Assembly: GCA_922989275.2 (NCBI GenBank)
Contig: OV277861.1
Span: 42,447,623 to 42,511,622 of the forward strand
Length of the DNA stretch: 64,000 nt
Origin: Gari tellinella
Lineage: Eukaryota; Mollusca; Bivalvia; Cardiida; Psammobiidae
Direction of reading: 5' to 3'
Of this stretch, positions 14,401-25,351 are shown piece by piece. Positions within the stretch are counted from its first letter, which is position 1, and each line of letters opens with the position of its first letter. The translations under genes and the position numbers were made by a program. The notes beneath the pieces are model-generated. The model was not told the origin of the DNA. It saw only the letters and a list, made by a program, of their open reading frames with translations, and ran no database searches.

Positions 14401-17400
14401 TAAGGCTTACAGACACAGCCATCTCTTTAGTTCTTACTATATTTTAATATATTTACTTTTGTGTACGTTTCTCCATAGGACCCTGGGAGACTAGACTGGC
14501 ATTCATGGAGCCCAGTGGCCAAGACGACATTGACTCTGACGGGAACCCGAGACAACATGGCGACTTGGTATGTAACAGTGGAGAAGACCTTATTATTTTC
14601 TTATAAACGCGTTTATGATAAAATTCTTATGTGCATTGCAAACAATTTTCGAGGCAGATCTGACACAAAAAAGAACGTATTCTCCACACAGTTTAACTCA
14701 TCTACCCCTGGAATTTCAAATGGAAAATTCACTTTTCCAACAAGGTCTAATTTATCATTTTTATAGTTTTTTGAGTGGGGTTTTGGTTTTGGTTTTGGTT
14801 TTTGCAGTGTTTACAAATTATATTCAAGTGTTGGTTCGATGGCAAAGGCTTAATAAGTGTTAAGTAACCACCTAACCCGAGTAAAATGGTTATTTGCAAA
14901 GAGTTTGGATCCTGAGCAAACGCTGCTTAACGCGGATTCAAACTGTTTGGCACTCATTTCAATATTTCTTAAGTCAAAATACATAATATTTAAATTAGAT
15001 TAGATACAAGCAAATGATTATTGATTAAAGCAGGGGACTTTATATCATTGAAGGAGTTAAAATCATTTTAAGCAGACGATAACACAGCAGTAAAAGCATT
15101 AGAAATAATTGTCCTGTTTAGGGAACTGCTACAAGGGTCGTTGAAAAGAGGGAGCCCTTGTTGGGAGGGTCGTTTTAGGGAGGGAGCAATGTACGTTTTG
15201 ACCCTTGACCTAAACATTTGACATGTACATTCATGTATTTTCATCCACAGGAACACAGTGGACACGGTTGTCAGTTCTATAAGACAGGCGACGGACGCCT
15301 GGTCATCAGGGAGCGAGGATGTCCAGAGCTCAAGCCACAAACACAGGTGTGCAAGGCCGGAACAATTGTTTTATACAAAAGTCGCATGTCTCTTAAGACA
15401 TCCCACTGCTAGCCCATCATTGTTTAACCCTTTACCCCATAATTACACCCTTTTACACCTTTTTATTTATTTCTCCACAAAGAAAATTGTTCCTATTTAT
15501 ACAGTCTTTAATATGCAAAATAAGAAATATTTTCTATACCTTTTAGATTAAATAAGAATGAAAGGCATATTCTGCTTTACTTTCAATCCGCTTTAAGTGG
15601 TCACCTATCTTCAAAACTAGAAACAGGCTATGGGATAATGGACAAAACGTATGGCGTTGTGCCTTCATCAACCCAGCGGGCACATCAACGTTAAAACCAC
15701 GTTTAATCAACGTTGGAATTGGATTTGAAAATTGAAATGACGTTGAAATCCCAACATTGATTCAACGTTGGATATCAACCTTGTTTCAACGTTCACTGTT
15801 TGATTGAGACAAGTGGGTGGGGTACCACGTTCAATTTTCATTTGTGTTCCCGTTGTTACCGGCAAACCGAAAAACGAAGCTTAGTATCAAATGATCAATT
15901 CAGTCAACCAGAACCGATTTTTAGATTAAATTGTACTTGTAAAAATGAATAGAAATGTTGTCAAACAAGGCTTTTCACAACATATAGATGTTGATTTTCC
16001 TTATGTTATTTAGGTACTGTTTTATCTATGGGTGAATGGAACCAAATAACAATTAAAATGAATCGTTTTCCTAATAGCTCAAGCAAAACTAAAAGTAAGA
16101 GCGTTCAGATTTTTTGTTGTTTATGTGATAAATACAATATTATATCCGTGTGTTTTAGTATTGTATTTTTAAAACTTGTTGGTTAAAATGACATGTCGAT
16201 CGACAAAGGCTCGCAACATATTTCTTTATACAACTCGTTCAAAACATTCAATACTGAAAACACGCTCATTCATTATCCTCTAACTATTTGGAGAGAATAG
16301 CGTCTTCTACACTGTAAGTAAAGCAGGATCCGAGGTTATAAAGCTTAAGTCTAAAATCGTTCTCAAGCATTTGACCAATCAGATGCTTGAGAACAAACTC
16401 AGACTCAGCTCAAACGCTTTATAACCTCGGACCCAGGAACTCGCCCCTAGAGGTTTTTTCTGCCTCACCGTGTCATACATAAGAGGCACGTTTTTAAATT
16501 TAATTTAAAAGTGAAATTGTCATGGTTTATGTTTTTCAGCAGCAGCAAAGAGACCAGTTGTTTACAATCGTCCGTAGACCTGGAGATCTGGAGAAAGAGG
16601 AACATGAAAAAGAGCTGCGGAAGGCGGCTCGTAGAAATGTCCATACCGCTCCCGTGGTCCTGCAGTCTACAGATACAACACCACGTGATCCGGCGCATGC
16701 GCAAACCTCACAGGAAAGCCTACATGGTAGGGAAAGCTATGACAGCCGATTCATTGGTATAGATGACAACCGGCTTAGACGTCTGTTGGAGGAGCTTTAC
16801 AGGGATAAGAAATACTTCGACTACTACATCGATAGCACAGGTGAGAATGTCAGCATTTGTCATGCAAATCAAACTTGTATCAAACGACGACTATACAATA
16901 ATTACATTGGTAATCACCAATTGTGCACCTCAATGCAGGACAAAACCAATGCAGAAAGTTCCTACATGTATATCCAGTATTATGCAAGTTCCAATCATTT
17001 TAGATAGCCAAACCGCTTTATATAGTGACCACTGAATGGCATCGAAGACGATAGTATAGATAGTAAAGACAACGTTATTCTTTTCGTTAAAAGAAAAAAA
17101 AGCAAACGAGATGCAAATTAAATGTAGAAAATGGCAACTTTTCTAAAAGTTGGTTATGACCATGAATAGCAAACAGTTTAGAGCCTGGTCAGACCAGATT
17201 TTTTATCAAGCTCCAAATTGTTTGCAATTGACAAATGCTTTTTAGCATAAACGGGTTTAATGCGAAAGAATAATGTCTTATCCGCTGTAGCTGTGGTTTA
17301 GAGAGTTTTTGTATTACATGTACAATGTTTCCCGAAACAAACACAGTTACACTGTATTTACCTCGAAACATGTTATTGGCATTTGTAACTGTTTTTAAAC

Positions 17401-18291
17401 ATTCTTCAACGTTAAATATAGTAAAAAGGGCTATTCAAAATCCAGCAACATATCTGTAATATAAACTTACACAGACAGCTTTCTGTTGTTTTAAACATAC
17501 AAAATGCAGCAGTTCTATATTGTACCAAATTGTTAGGATTACATGAACCACTTATCCAATTCATTTTATATGAAAACTTGTTGCACCTACAACTACATGC
17601 AGTGGTGCAGACATTTGTTTTTACCACTTAAACGAAACGGCAACGCAATGCAGTAACATGTACAAAATGCCAGTTGTTTAAAACAATTTAATGGGTTCGT
17701 TTTAATCTGAGTAGCAAACAGCTTCAAGCTTGATCAGAAGCAGGATTACTCTGCGTCTTATCTGGGTCAAGACTGTTTGCATTTGACATTCTTGTTTTAC
17801 AAAACGCATTCATTGGGGGAAGAATACCGTCTTCTCCTTTGTATATATAAAGTTATCAGATACACTGACCTCTTAGAATGATTTGAAATTTAATGGTATT
17901 CATCAACATTCTTACAGAACCGAAGTCAGACGCCATAGTTCTCTCCAAAGGTTTGGCTGAGCACGGTCGCGGCTATCTCCTAGAGCGCGCTAACTACTGG
18001 GAGAGGCGTGGCCCACTTCCGCCCCGCCCACCACAAACCGCGGTTGGCTGGCGCATGCAGCGTCAACAGACTCAGTTGATGACACGGGAGGGACAGATGC
18101 AAAGGGCTTCAACCACAATGACGTACACGCCCACAGAAGAGAGTCTACCAGGGACAATCGACAGCCCTAGAAATGAAGACAAAGACAACAGCACGACAAA
18201 TGGACACGCCCAAAGTGACGGTGACCTTTACAATGACGACAAAATGGCGGACGATACTAGATCACGTGGAGTGAAGGAGAGTGAAGCCTGA
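2339..18291 (+). CDS. Gene 1: 14 C-terminal exons of an unrecognised hydrophilic protein (903 aa in window)
   Basis: Spliced model built by hand from GT/AG sites and phase. Exons: 2339-2407, 3069-3158, 3905-4225, 5199-5843, 6183-6305, 7057-7185, 8834-8932, 9407-9556, 10563-10758, 12069-12098, 14479-14567, 15251-15346, 16540-16840, 17918-18291. The sum is 2712 nt, exactly 904 codons including the TGA at 18289-18291, and every junction keeps frame. The product is highly charged: acidic runs (DSDEYE, SDDDSGLSDEEE), basic patches (RRLFRKKRKRG), Ser/Thr/Gln-rich stretches, very few Cys and no hydrophobic helix, so it is probably a cytoplasmic or nuclear protein or the cytoplasmic tail of a larger one. 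Small ordered-looking pieces are HDQQQMIVNMLFDEDMN, TVIYDPHTGRFTYIKRLGQL and NRLRRLLEELYRDKKYFDYY. I recognise no family. The first exon starts in phase 0 without a Met, so upstream exons lie outside the window. Introns carry MITEs and a tandem repeat. Confidence 0.8.
2413..2533. mobile_element. C-type MITE without core, 6 nt after a gene 1 donor
   Basis: aaaacctctctatcacgacc ... gtggtcgttatagttaggtt. Short form (about 120 bp) that lacks the CTTAAAGCA palindrome found in other C copies. Confidence 0.65.
3069..3158 (+). CDS. Gene 1 exon b (phase 0-0)
   Basis: Acceptor tttgcatag, donor gtaagt. 30 codons, KTDGERPHTSESEYERKYRN and on to GGSHYM; charged and coding-like. Confidence 0.75.
3499..3836. 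mobile_element. B-type MITE (CAGTGCTTCC...GGGGCGCTG) with GATCAGA core
   Basis: TA-flanked. Blocks ccctccttacaacgaccc and gttgtagagagggggcgctg, plus gtcgtctgctgtttttctca and a palindrome around gatcagacgccgtg. Confidence 0.8.
3905..4225 (+). CDS. Gene 1 exon c (phase 0-0)
   Basis: Acceptor atttccag, donor gtaggt. 107 codons with a basic segment (EEKRRLKMTKTEKQRMTKLA) followed by an acidic one (DGEDGMLTDDELGYDQD) and QYRNKKRIEHILDEQHYW. The open frame continues past the donor into intron for about 80 codons, which is not coding. Confidence 0.8.
4913..5156. mobile_element. F-type MITE (TTAA-flanked) with GATCAGAG core
   Basis: TTAA on both sides. Blocks cgcatatatgcgtc, gagtacacttgtcctatgc, and palindrome gatcctgatcagagagctcc; right arm caaaaatggactagac. 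Confidence 0.8.
5199..5843 (+). CDS. Gene 1 exon d (largest exon, phase 0-0)
   Basis: Acceptor ttgttttag, donor gtaagt. 215 codons. Begins SESSLVSSDYDSDEYEIVVD, has a long low-complexity Lys/Asp/Gly/Asn region, and ends SHDQQQMIVNMLFDEDMN then DRDENGRIV. The donor runs straight into an A-type MITE (CAG at 5851). Confidence 0.85.
5851..6063. mobile_element. Old A-type MITE starting at the donor of gene 1 exon d
   Basis: Donor gtaag-TA-CAG: the A-type end starts at position +8 of the intron. Degenerate arms (tttacacgcaaacgac, cgcgtttattg) and core (gatcagacgcccggttt). Confidence 0.65.
6183..6305 (+). CDS. Gene 1 exon e (phase 0-0)
   Basis: Acceptor tgccttacag, donor gtaagt. 41 codons, RRLDNTVIYDPHTGRFTYIK and on to GRPIG. 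One of the least repetitive, most structured-looking parts of the protein. Confidence 0.8.
6482..6812. mobile_element. B-type MITE
   Basis: cagcgttccctctgtacaac start and gtagagagggagcgctg end, TA-flanked, with a short core cagatcagacgcctgatctg. It sits in A-type sequence. Confidence 0.82.
7057..7185 (+). CDS. Gene 1 exon f (phase 0-0)
   Basis: Acceptor ttatacag, donor gtcggt (weaker). 43 codons, GYIEDDYGPHEAPSAMTESA followed by a Ser-rich stretch. Confidence 0.75.
7601..8480. repeat. About 44-bp tandem repeat in a gene 1 intron (about 20 units)
   Basis: Degenerate unit, roughly gtcgtatctttcgatggcta then tagcaatgtaacttttgccc. It leaves a 243-codon - strand frame (HCYSHRKIRQRAK repeats) that I regard as non-coding: repeat-driven, inside the intron between 7185 and 8834. 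Confidence 0.88.
8834..8932 (+). CDS. Gene 1 exon g (phase 0-0)
   Basis: Acceptor ttttgtttcag, donor gtaagg. 33 codons, KRLRPTDGKNVGFVIPEDDA and on to LEYNKR. Confidence 0.78.
9407..9556 (+). CDS. Gene 1 exon h, strongly basic (phase 0-0)
   Basis: Acceptor tttattttag, donor gtaagt. 50 codons including SIRKTLSRRLFRKKRKRG, which could serve as a nuclear-localisation or acidic-lipid-binding patch (inference only). Confidence 0.8.
10563..10758 (+). CDS. Gene 1 exon i (phase 0-1)
   Basis: Acceptor gacatttcag, donor gtaaga. 65 codons plus 1 nt. Ends in a likely short helix, PEQLQKYREGLQSDRRILDN. Confidence 0.8.
10826..11071. mobile_element. A-type MITE, full-length (TA-flanked, CAGTGGAGAA ends, GATCAGA core)
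   Basis: Ends CAGTGGAGAATCTGTTATTC and its complement, flanked by TA, mariner-like. Subterminal arms read tttaaacgcaaacg and cgtaaacgcgttta. The centre is a near-perfect palindrome GCAAACAGTTTGGAGCC...TGATCAGACGCCGGG with complement. The left flank is itself an A-type tip (10803-10825). Confidence 0.88.
12069..12098 (+). CDS. Gene 1 exon j, 30-nt microexon (phase 1-1)
   Basis: Acceptor gtattttag, donor gtaagt. 30 nt encoding (S)DVDDPDTEN with split codons at both ends. It is symmetric, so skipping removes ten residues without a frameshift. Both splice sites are good and the phase fits both neighbours. Confidence 0.65.
12310..12371. repeat. 31-bp perfect tandem duplication
   Basis: gatgcatatgagcttctcat plus ttgtttccct occurs twice back to back in the intron between gene 1 exons j and k. 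Confidence 0.9.
13111..13357. mobile_element. G'-type foldback (GGGGCCCGTTTCATAAA ends)
   Basis: Ends ctggggcccgtttcataaaa and complement. The centre is a perfect hairpin ttttggaatcgtcttttc around aagac, with long arms (ctccatctaatcctgtcttg). A different core from G. Confidence 0.85.
13587..13832. mobile_element. A-type MITE, full-length, abutting an older A-type copy
   Basis: Nearly identical to the copies at 10826, 25454, 32197 and 41961. The older copy occupies 13378-13585 and ends cttctcctctg just before it. Confidence 0.88.
13846..14019. mobile_element. C-type MITE, degraded
   Basis: Ends aaaatagctctattacgacc and gtggtcgttagagagaagtt. The core is partly lost (aaagctcctttaggtgcttc). Confidence 0.65.
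14479..14567 (+). CDS. Gene 1 exon k (phase 1-0)
   Basis: Acceptor tttctccatag, donor gtatgt. Encodes RPWETRLAFMEPSGQDDIDS and on to RQHGDL. An A-type MITE tip (CAGTGGAGAA) starts at 14576, nine nt into the intron. Confidence 0.78.
15251..15346 (+). CDS. Gene 1 exon l (phase 0-0)
   Basis: Acceptor catccacag, donor gtgtgc. 32 codons, EHSGHGCQFYKTGDGRLVIR and on to PQTQ. It contains two of the very few Cys of the protein. Confidence 0.75.
15670..15830. repeat. CAACGTT-rich element
   Basis: Cluster of caacgtt/aacgttg words (atcaacgttggaattgga, gattcaacgttggatatc, gtttcaacgttcac), typical of the ends of some animal DNA transposons. No coding part. Confidence 0.5.
16540..16840 (+). CDS. Gene 1 exon m (phase 0-1)
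   Basis: Acceptor gtttttcag, donor gtgaga. 100 codons plus 1 nt. A CAG repeat at the acceptor allows alternative 3-nt (NAGNAG-like) start sites. Contains the charged helix EKEEHEKELRKAARRN and RLRRLLEELYRDKKYFDYY. Confidence 0.8.
17918..18291 (+). CDS. Gene 1 last exon (phase 1 to stop)
   Basis: Acceptor cattcttacag. Encodes EPKSDAIVLSKGLAEHGRGY and a Gln/Thr/Asp-rich C terminus ending VKESEA, with TGA at 18289-18291. Candidate poly(A) signals downstream are AATAAA at 18970 and at 21150. Confidence 0.82.
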
Positions 18292-18457
18292 TTGCGAATT
18301 TTAAATACTACATCGCACTTTGTTAACATGTTGACTTTATATTACTTTGATTGTATTTATTTATACTATTGTTATGACATAAAATGTTAATATTTGACGA
18401 TATATTGACTGTGATAATTACAGCGACACTCCGATATTACGACCAGTCAATCAAATA

Positions 18458-18662
18458 CAGTAAAACCTCCCTGTTACGACCCCATAATTGTGTAAATTAT
18501 TAGGTGTTTACGACAGGCTACAGCTTAAAGCAACGTGACAGTAAAACAGAAAGCTCCTTTAGGAGCTTTCTGTTTTACTGTCACATTGCTGTAATCTGTA
18601 ACCAGTCGTTTATACAACCAATTAGCCTTCGTGTTAGTGGTCGTGATAGAGAGGTTTTACTG
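18458..18662. mobile_element. C-type MITE, full-length (TA-flanked, CAGTAAAACC ends)
   Basis: Ends cagtaaaacctccctgttac and complement, TA flanks. The core gctcctttaggagc lies in a long palindrome starting cttaaagcaacgtgacagta. It lies 170 nt downstream of the gene 1 stop. Confidence 0.87.
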
Positions 18663-18969
18663 TAGGTTGTTGGCTTTTAACATTCTTGGTAAATCTAGAT
18701 CGAGAGAAGCATGAGTAAACTGAACAGTTCCAGTATCATCTCCTTTATTTCTTCATTAAACCCTAGTATGTGACTACTCTCTGGCAAAAAAGTTGTATGA
18801 GAAGTCACATCAGAGGTATGTGGAGACTTAAGGATATTATTGTTAATACACACCCTTTTAAACAAAAAGAAAAAAACAAGGAAAGGATCTTGAAAAGCTT
18901 TGCTTTTGATCCGATCCTATTCCATTATTGTTAAATCACCATAATATGTATTTATGTAGCAAATTACGG

Positions 18970-18975
18970 AATAAA
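18970..18975 (+). terminator. Candidate poly(A) signal of gene 1
   Basis: First AATAAA that I see downstream of the stop, about 680 nt away, beyond a C-type MITE at 18458-18662. A second AATAAA lies at 21150. Neither can be confirmed without transcripts. Confidence 0.3.
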
Positions 18976-20590
18976 ATATGTTTAAACTATAATACACACA
19001 CTATCTTAAGCCGGGCTGGTGGTTTGATTAAAACAGACTCCAAATAAAACAGAGCTCTTCCAACAGTTTTCTATTATGCTTTCCTACAGCTTTTAGCAGT
19101 CGTATGTTCGTAACGCCTTATTGAGTGGTCTTAATATCAGAATTATCTGTAAATCTTAGAAATTGGTGTAGATAGCCATTCACAGTATTGCTAATTGTTA
19201 GCTTATTTTATATTGAATTGTACTATAACAATTGTTTCTATATTCATATCAATGCGTTATGACTTTTGGATGCATTTACTGCTGTTATGAAAAGCTTTTA
19301 TTTATTATCTTAACGTTGATAATTTGAATTACTGTTTATAGACAGTATTAACGTGAAAATAATTTGTCATTTTGATAAATGGTAGGTGTACTTATAGAAT
19401 TTGGTACAATATGGTCATGACATTTTAAGCGGAAATGATGGAGTAACACAACATTTTGTCTTAACTTATTGACCGAATAAGCAACGCAACAGAGTGTTAT
19501 TTTTAAAAGATAGATAACAATATATTCACAGTGCTTCTAGTTCAAACGTGTATGTCCTTGAATTGCACATAGGTGACTAAACCCATAAACCAGTAGAAAC
19601 GCATTTCTACGACATCGATTTATTCCTTCACTGTAGAAGTTAGTTCTAATCTAAACAGACATGAAAAAGAAAATGAATCATAAGAAGTATTCTCTATATT
19701 CTAGCAGATGGTAGCTTTAAACATGCTGAAAGTTTCTAATACGCAGTTTTGGAAACAGTTTGGCTTCTAATAGGATCCTAAACTGCTTGACATTCTGGTT
19801 ATACATTTTTAAGGAAATGGCGGAGGAAACACTTTCTGCAAAATAACACCTTTTTTTAACTAAATTTAAAAAAATTACCTATGAAGAGTAATAAACTTTT
19901 TTCCTACGCAAATAGTGTAGAAAAAGATTAGATGTACCTAACAGATCCATTTGTTCAGTGTCTGTACTCTTTGTAATATTGCAATATGATGTAAAATCAT
20001 CATATTGAAATAAAAATAGACATAACCTGACTAGAAACTAAAAGTGTATATTAACAGTTTTAGGGGTAAGTGGGTTAACATGAACTAAACTTACATGTAA
20101 TTGCTGTTCTCTAAAAACTGGAACATTTAGTGTGACTTCCACCTGTTTTGACCCCAATTGAACTTTTTATCAACACTGATTACAACCGGGATGATGTTAC
20201 TAGCATAGTTCTTCCCAACAAGGCGTTTATACGAAACAAATGATATACACTGCAAACCGTTTGCTCTATTTGTCGACATTATTAGAGATTATGAATTCTA
20301 ACATAGCCACAGATTGATAATACTTTCTGATGTTTTACACTTTTCCTAAAAACTATTGAAAACTGTTGGGCTAGAACGTGTACAGGTACATGTATATATT
20401 TATACCGGTATAATAGGAACCGATATATAAGTGTAAGTAGCTCCTGCAAACAGTATAGACCAAGGACTCTGTCTACACTTGCAATGCCTAAGAAACTTTA
20501 CTCAATAATAGTCCCAGGAGAATGTTAATACATACATATTCAACACTTACTCAGTAGTTCAGTACACGTTCGGCATATGACCATTTTTAA

Positions 20591-20796
20591 CCCTTTGCCT
20601 GCTGATCGCGACTTAACTGTTTTTTGCAAACAGTTTTGATCCAGACCAGACGCCGCGAAACGCGGCGTCTGGTCTTTATCAAAACTGTTTGACACTCGTC
20701 TTTAGATATCTTTACTTCAAAAATATATTAAATCTAAATTCAACAAAGTTTACAAACGGCAATTTCAAAGCAGACGATTTTACAGCAGGATAAGGG
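20591..20796. mobile_element. E-type MITE (TTAA-flanked) with GATCAGA-type core
   Basis: TTAA on both sides, ccctttgcctgctgatcg to gcaggataaggg. Palindrome gatccagaccagacgccgcg and complement; gtcgtctgctttt-like arm. Confidence 0.82.
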
Positions 20797-20839
20797 TTAA
20801 GAAAATATATTGAACTAAGAGTTGTTATTAAATCTTTAA

Positions 20840-21048
20840 CCCATCCACTGCCATGACGTCATCTGCTTTAAATAATTGCCGTCTGCTTTTATGTCTCAAA
20901 CCTAGATTATAGGTTTGTTGACCTAATAAGTATTGAAATTTGTATCCAATAGTATGAATCTTTATTAGACGCCGCGTTTTGCGGCGTCTGATCAGGATCC
21001 ATATTGTTTGTAAATTACCATTGTAAGTGTGGTAACGCAGTGAGTGTG
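20840..21048. mobile_element. E-type MITE, adjacent copy in opposite orientation
   Basis: cccatccactgccatgacgt start with a CRE-like tgacgtca, gccgtctgcttttatgtctc, core tagacgccgcgttttgcggc, TTAA flanks. Confidence 0.82.
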
Positions 21049-21786
21049 TTAAGAAACAACTTTATTTTCATGACATAATTTATAAAAGTTTAAGATGTCA
21101 ACAGTGCTTCTCTGTGATAATTATTTGATGTTTAATAATATGTTATGATAATAAAGAATTTATATCTTAAATATAGTTATGTTTCGCCTTTAGTTCCTAA
21201 CATTACGAAATGAAAGAGTCGATGAGTTTTCACATCTTATATAACGTATAACTATGATACACATGAGCCGTGTCAAGAGAAAAGCTGCCTTATTGCATTG
21301 CAAACAGCGTAGACAAGGCTAGCCGCCGCGTCAAAGACGCGGTTGCTAGTCTTGATCTACATTGTTTGACACCCAAAAGCATCTAGAGCATTTTATGTAG
21401 TTTTTTGTATACGGCATTTGGCAATGTAGACCAAACTCGGATATAGAGCCTGGGATTACATCGGTGATTGGTCTATACAATATTCCAATCCATTAAGGCT
21501 GGTTTGTTGTGACACGGCTTAATTATGCACATGGTTTGCCCATATGAGTACAAGACAATCTTCACCTACTGGGTTTGAACTTCTGTTGAGATGACCATTC
21601 CTATGTTAAACACATTGAACCCTAGCGACGAGTATACTCGTCCTTTACAAAAAGTGTGCGTGAAAAGAGAACTGTTGTACTATACAATTAGTGCATATTC
21701 ATCATCAGAGCGCTCCTAAAGGGAAACATATTGCAGAAATCAACCATAGATGGACTAGACTAAATATAAAATCGGACTTTTCCATT

Positions 21787-22038
21787 AACCCATACCCCAT
21801 AGACTGTTTCTAGTTTTAAAAATAGGTGACTACTTAAAGCTGGTTGAAAGTAAAGCAGAATGTGCCTTAAGGCACCTTAAAGGCGCCTTTAAGGTACAAC
21901 CTGCTAAAATAAAGAAAATATTCTTTATGATATATGTTCATGACTGTGTAAATTGGAAAGAACTAGTTTCTTCAGCAGATGAATAAACTGAATGTGCTAA
22001 AAGGGAATTGGTTAAAAGCTCCAGGAGTGAATGGGTTG
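21787..22038. mobile_element. D-type MITE, core altered
   Basis: ttaacccataccccatagac start and gaatgggttgag end. The stem-loop is remodelled (ccttaaaggcgcctttaagg), and the right half of the core is largely lost. A further D-like core is at 22272-22350. Confidence 0.7.
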
Positions 22039-23248
22039 AGCCCGGTATGTACTGATGTGAGAGGCATGTAGTAATTGACCTGTCCGTGCTCGGACCTTCA
22101 GTATAGGTCAGACACGTTTTGTGTGCAATATGTGGTTTGCAACCCCTCTCTAATAATGTATTTGCAATGTAACGAGTAACTCTTGATCCAAAATGCAATG
22201 GTTGCAGCAGATATAACAAGGGCTGCCATTTCTTCGGACTTTTCGTAAGTCTTCGGATTTTTATTCCAACGGATGGAAGCTTAAAGCAGGCTTAAAGTAA
22301 AGCAGAATGCGCCTTAAGGCACATTCTGCTTTACTTTCAGCCTGTTTTAAGCATTACGTGTTGTAAAAACTAAAACCAGACTATGGGGTCAAGGTACAAT
22401 TAGTAAAATTGCGTCTGAAAATTTGAAATCTTAGGATTTCTATGATCAACTTTTGGCAGCCCTGTATAACGAATATAAACACATAGCATGCGACTCTCGG
22501 AAATAAGTCTTACATGTACCATTGGCATAATTATATTGCATTATTTTGGGAGTTGCGTACGATGATAAGTATAATGTACATTTGTAGATAATACGTTATT
22601 AGTTCCGGGTTGAACGCAAACAAAACAGAAACGCAATGCAAAAAAAAACATTGTACAAAATAATTTTCTTTTTAATATTTTGAACGGTCTTTTTTAATCT
22701 GAGTGGCGAACATTTTGGAGCCTGGTCAAACGGCGTTTGATCTTACTCAAAACTGTTTGCGATTGGTATAAGGATTTCAGTATCAACGCGTTTTTGAGGA
22801 AATAATGAATAAGGTATTCTCCACTGTGAATAAAAAACATATACTGCAAACTTCGGAAACAGGCTAACAAGCTTAAAACGGGGTTTTATATATCTATATA
22901 TTTTTTATGTCATTATCAAATCACAGGCCATGCATTATGTACAACAGCAACTTTTCTCTTATACATAAACATTTTTAACCAGTGTATGATTAATGCAGAA
23001 AATCTTACTTCGCCGACAATCAAAATTAGAGTAAAGGTTAGTTTATTTTTGTTTTACAACGAATCGCTAAGTGACAATCAGTGCAAAGCCTGGTAAGAGG
23101 GCTGGTATATGAGTCCTCTTATCTTGGGGGATGGTCGAATCCAACGCTGTAAGAACGTGTAACCCACTGACCGGACCCCATTAGGTTATGTATATGGAAA
23201 TGAAATATGTTTAAACTATCTTGGCCTATACATTGTTTGTATAGGATA

Positions 23249-23484
23249 CAGTGGAGAAAACGTTATTCTTTCCCAATAAACGCGTTTACGCTAAAACTAT
23301 TATTTCTAAATTGCAAACAGTTATGAGCCCGATCAGACGCCGGGTAACCCGGCGTCTGATCAGGCTTGAAACTGTTTGCCACTAGGATTAATATTGGCGA
23401 GACGTTGTCCTTTTCTACGTTTTATTGCAATGCGTTTGCGCTTCGTTTGCGTTTAAACGGGAAAGAATAACGTTTTCTCCACTG
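23249..23484. mobile_element. A-type MITE, full-length, opposite orientation
   Basis: CAGTGGAGAA ends with TA flanks. The core gagcccgatcagacgccggg folds back. Intergenic. Confidence 0.85.
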
Positions 23485-23582
23485 TATGTGTACACTGTGC
23501 GTAAATGACGAATGTAACCGCACCAATAGAAATAAATGGGTTAACAAGGCATCATATTTTATCTCCAAAATATCCTAAAAAC

Positions 23583-24408
23583 CTGGGGGCCGTTTTACTA
23601 AACAACTTACGCAAAAATTTTGCGTAAGTCAAAATCGTTTTACTCTTATTGTTCCATCATAAACGTTTGCAAACAGCATATAGCCAGATCAGAGGACGCG
23701 CTAAAAGCGCGTCCTCTGATCTGGCTATAAGCTGTTTGTAGCAAGCTTTAATAAAAATTCTAACATGACACGTGAATTCGTCTCTATAAACAAAGAACAG
23801 GTCTATCGTGGTATACCTGAGACGGTATACCACGCTCTTCCCTACCCCGCTCCTCCCGCGGTTATATGGCATGACGTGACCTCGTGCGTTCATACGTTAT
23901 GTTTTTTAAATTTCTTACATTATTCATATAGCCCGTAAAGACCATATACTTTTAACCAGTCATGTTACTGTAATTTTCCCATTCTTCTGTCTTGTTTCAT
24001 GTAATGTTTGTTCTATGCCAGATTGTGGATCCGTAAATGTAAATTTGCTGTTGTGTGTTAGATTGTTGTAATGCCGCGGAAGAAGTTATTCGGTCGAAAA
24101 ACTGCATCCGCTGAGGAAATAAGTATGGAACATTTGATTTCCTTTCTAATGAATTTCTTTCAATCTGGTCATGTTAGATTCGAAATAATCTATATTCTAC
24201 CGTTGTGAAACGGTATTTTACAACGGTCGGTCGTTGTGGTGCGCAGGAATTGACCACTCAGGCCTTCGGCCTTCGTGGTCAATTCCTGCGCACCACAACT
24301 CCCAACCGTTGTAAAATACCGTTTCACAACGGTAGAACATAGATTATTTCTTAATTATAAATTAAAATTAAAAATTTTGCGTAAGTAGTTTAGTAAAACG
24401 GGCCCCAG
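23583..24408. mobile_element. G-type foldback interrupted by two further inverted elements
   Basis: G ends at both sides; the core atagccagatcagaggacgc is at about 23675. After it lies a block with tctaacatgac inverted ends (about 23757-24180) and a near-perfect hairpin at 24184-24352 with arms gttgtgaaacggtattttac and gtcaattcctgcgcaccac around ggccttcggcc. Confidence 0.7.
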
Positions 24409-25351
24409 GGCCACCCTGTGTTACTGCTGTAATTATCCTTAAAATCAAAAATTAAACGAATTTCTTTTTTCACACAATTCGTCCAAAAGATGCAAACTGG
24501 AGGTCAAGCAGTGAAGACCATGATCAGAATGCTCCCAAGAAGCAGTCTGATAACGGTCTACACTGTTTGGTAGGACATTCCTGACCCAAAACGTATGTTG
24601 AATACGATAGCTATGTCATATCCTTTTATGCCGTCTGTTTCGTACCAGTCTTCAATTTACTTATTAATACCATACAAATATCTCTCTTTGTGCACCTCTG
24701 TATGTCTCTGTGCGTGTCACTCACTCTCTGTATCTCTCCATCTCGCGTTCCTTCTGTCTCACACTCACATACACCGTGACGACTACACCCCACCCCACCT
24801 CCTACCCCACCCACATACATATACACCAACACCCGCTCAAAACAACAGCAAATGGGAGTCTTCCATTGTTACACTACATGTTATTATCACAGATATTCTT
24901 TCAAAACATACAAAATAAATAAAATACTACTGTCACACAATGCCATCAAGATTCTGCTTAACTCATTCACCCTTTTCAACTATTAATGGACAATTCAAAT
25001 TTCCAACAAAGTGCAGTCCATTTTTGACTATGTTGGGTTGGTTTCAACGATATTTCAAAATACAAATATTGCATGTATACGCACGCAATATAACATAAGC
25101 ATACTCCAAGTAAATGTATGTCTTACAAATAATTTAGTACTTTGAATCCTACAACACATATACTACTGCCAATTGCAGAACACTGTACAGCACACATATT
25201 ATCATATATAGATGATCATCTAATGGAGCATCACGTTTCCGATCGACTTCAAAATTGTATTGCAATTCCGGTTATTGCAAAAGTGGCTGACTGTTGTTCA
25301 ACCGGAATTGCAATAAAAACTAGTTTTGCATAATTATTGCAAAACTTTTTT

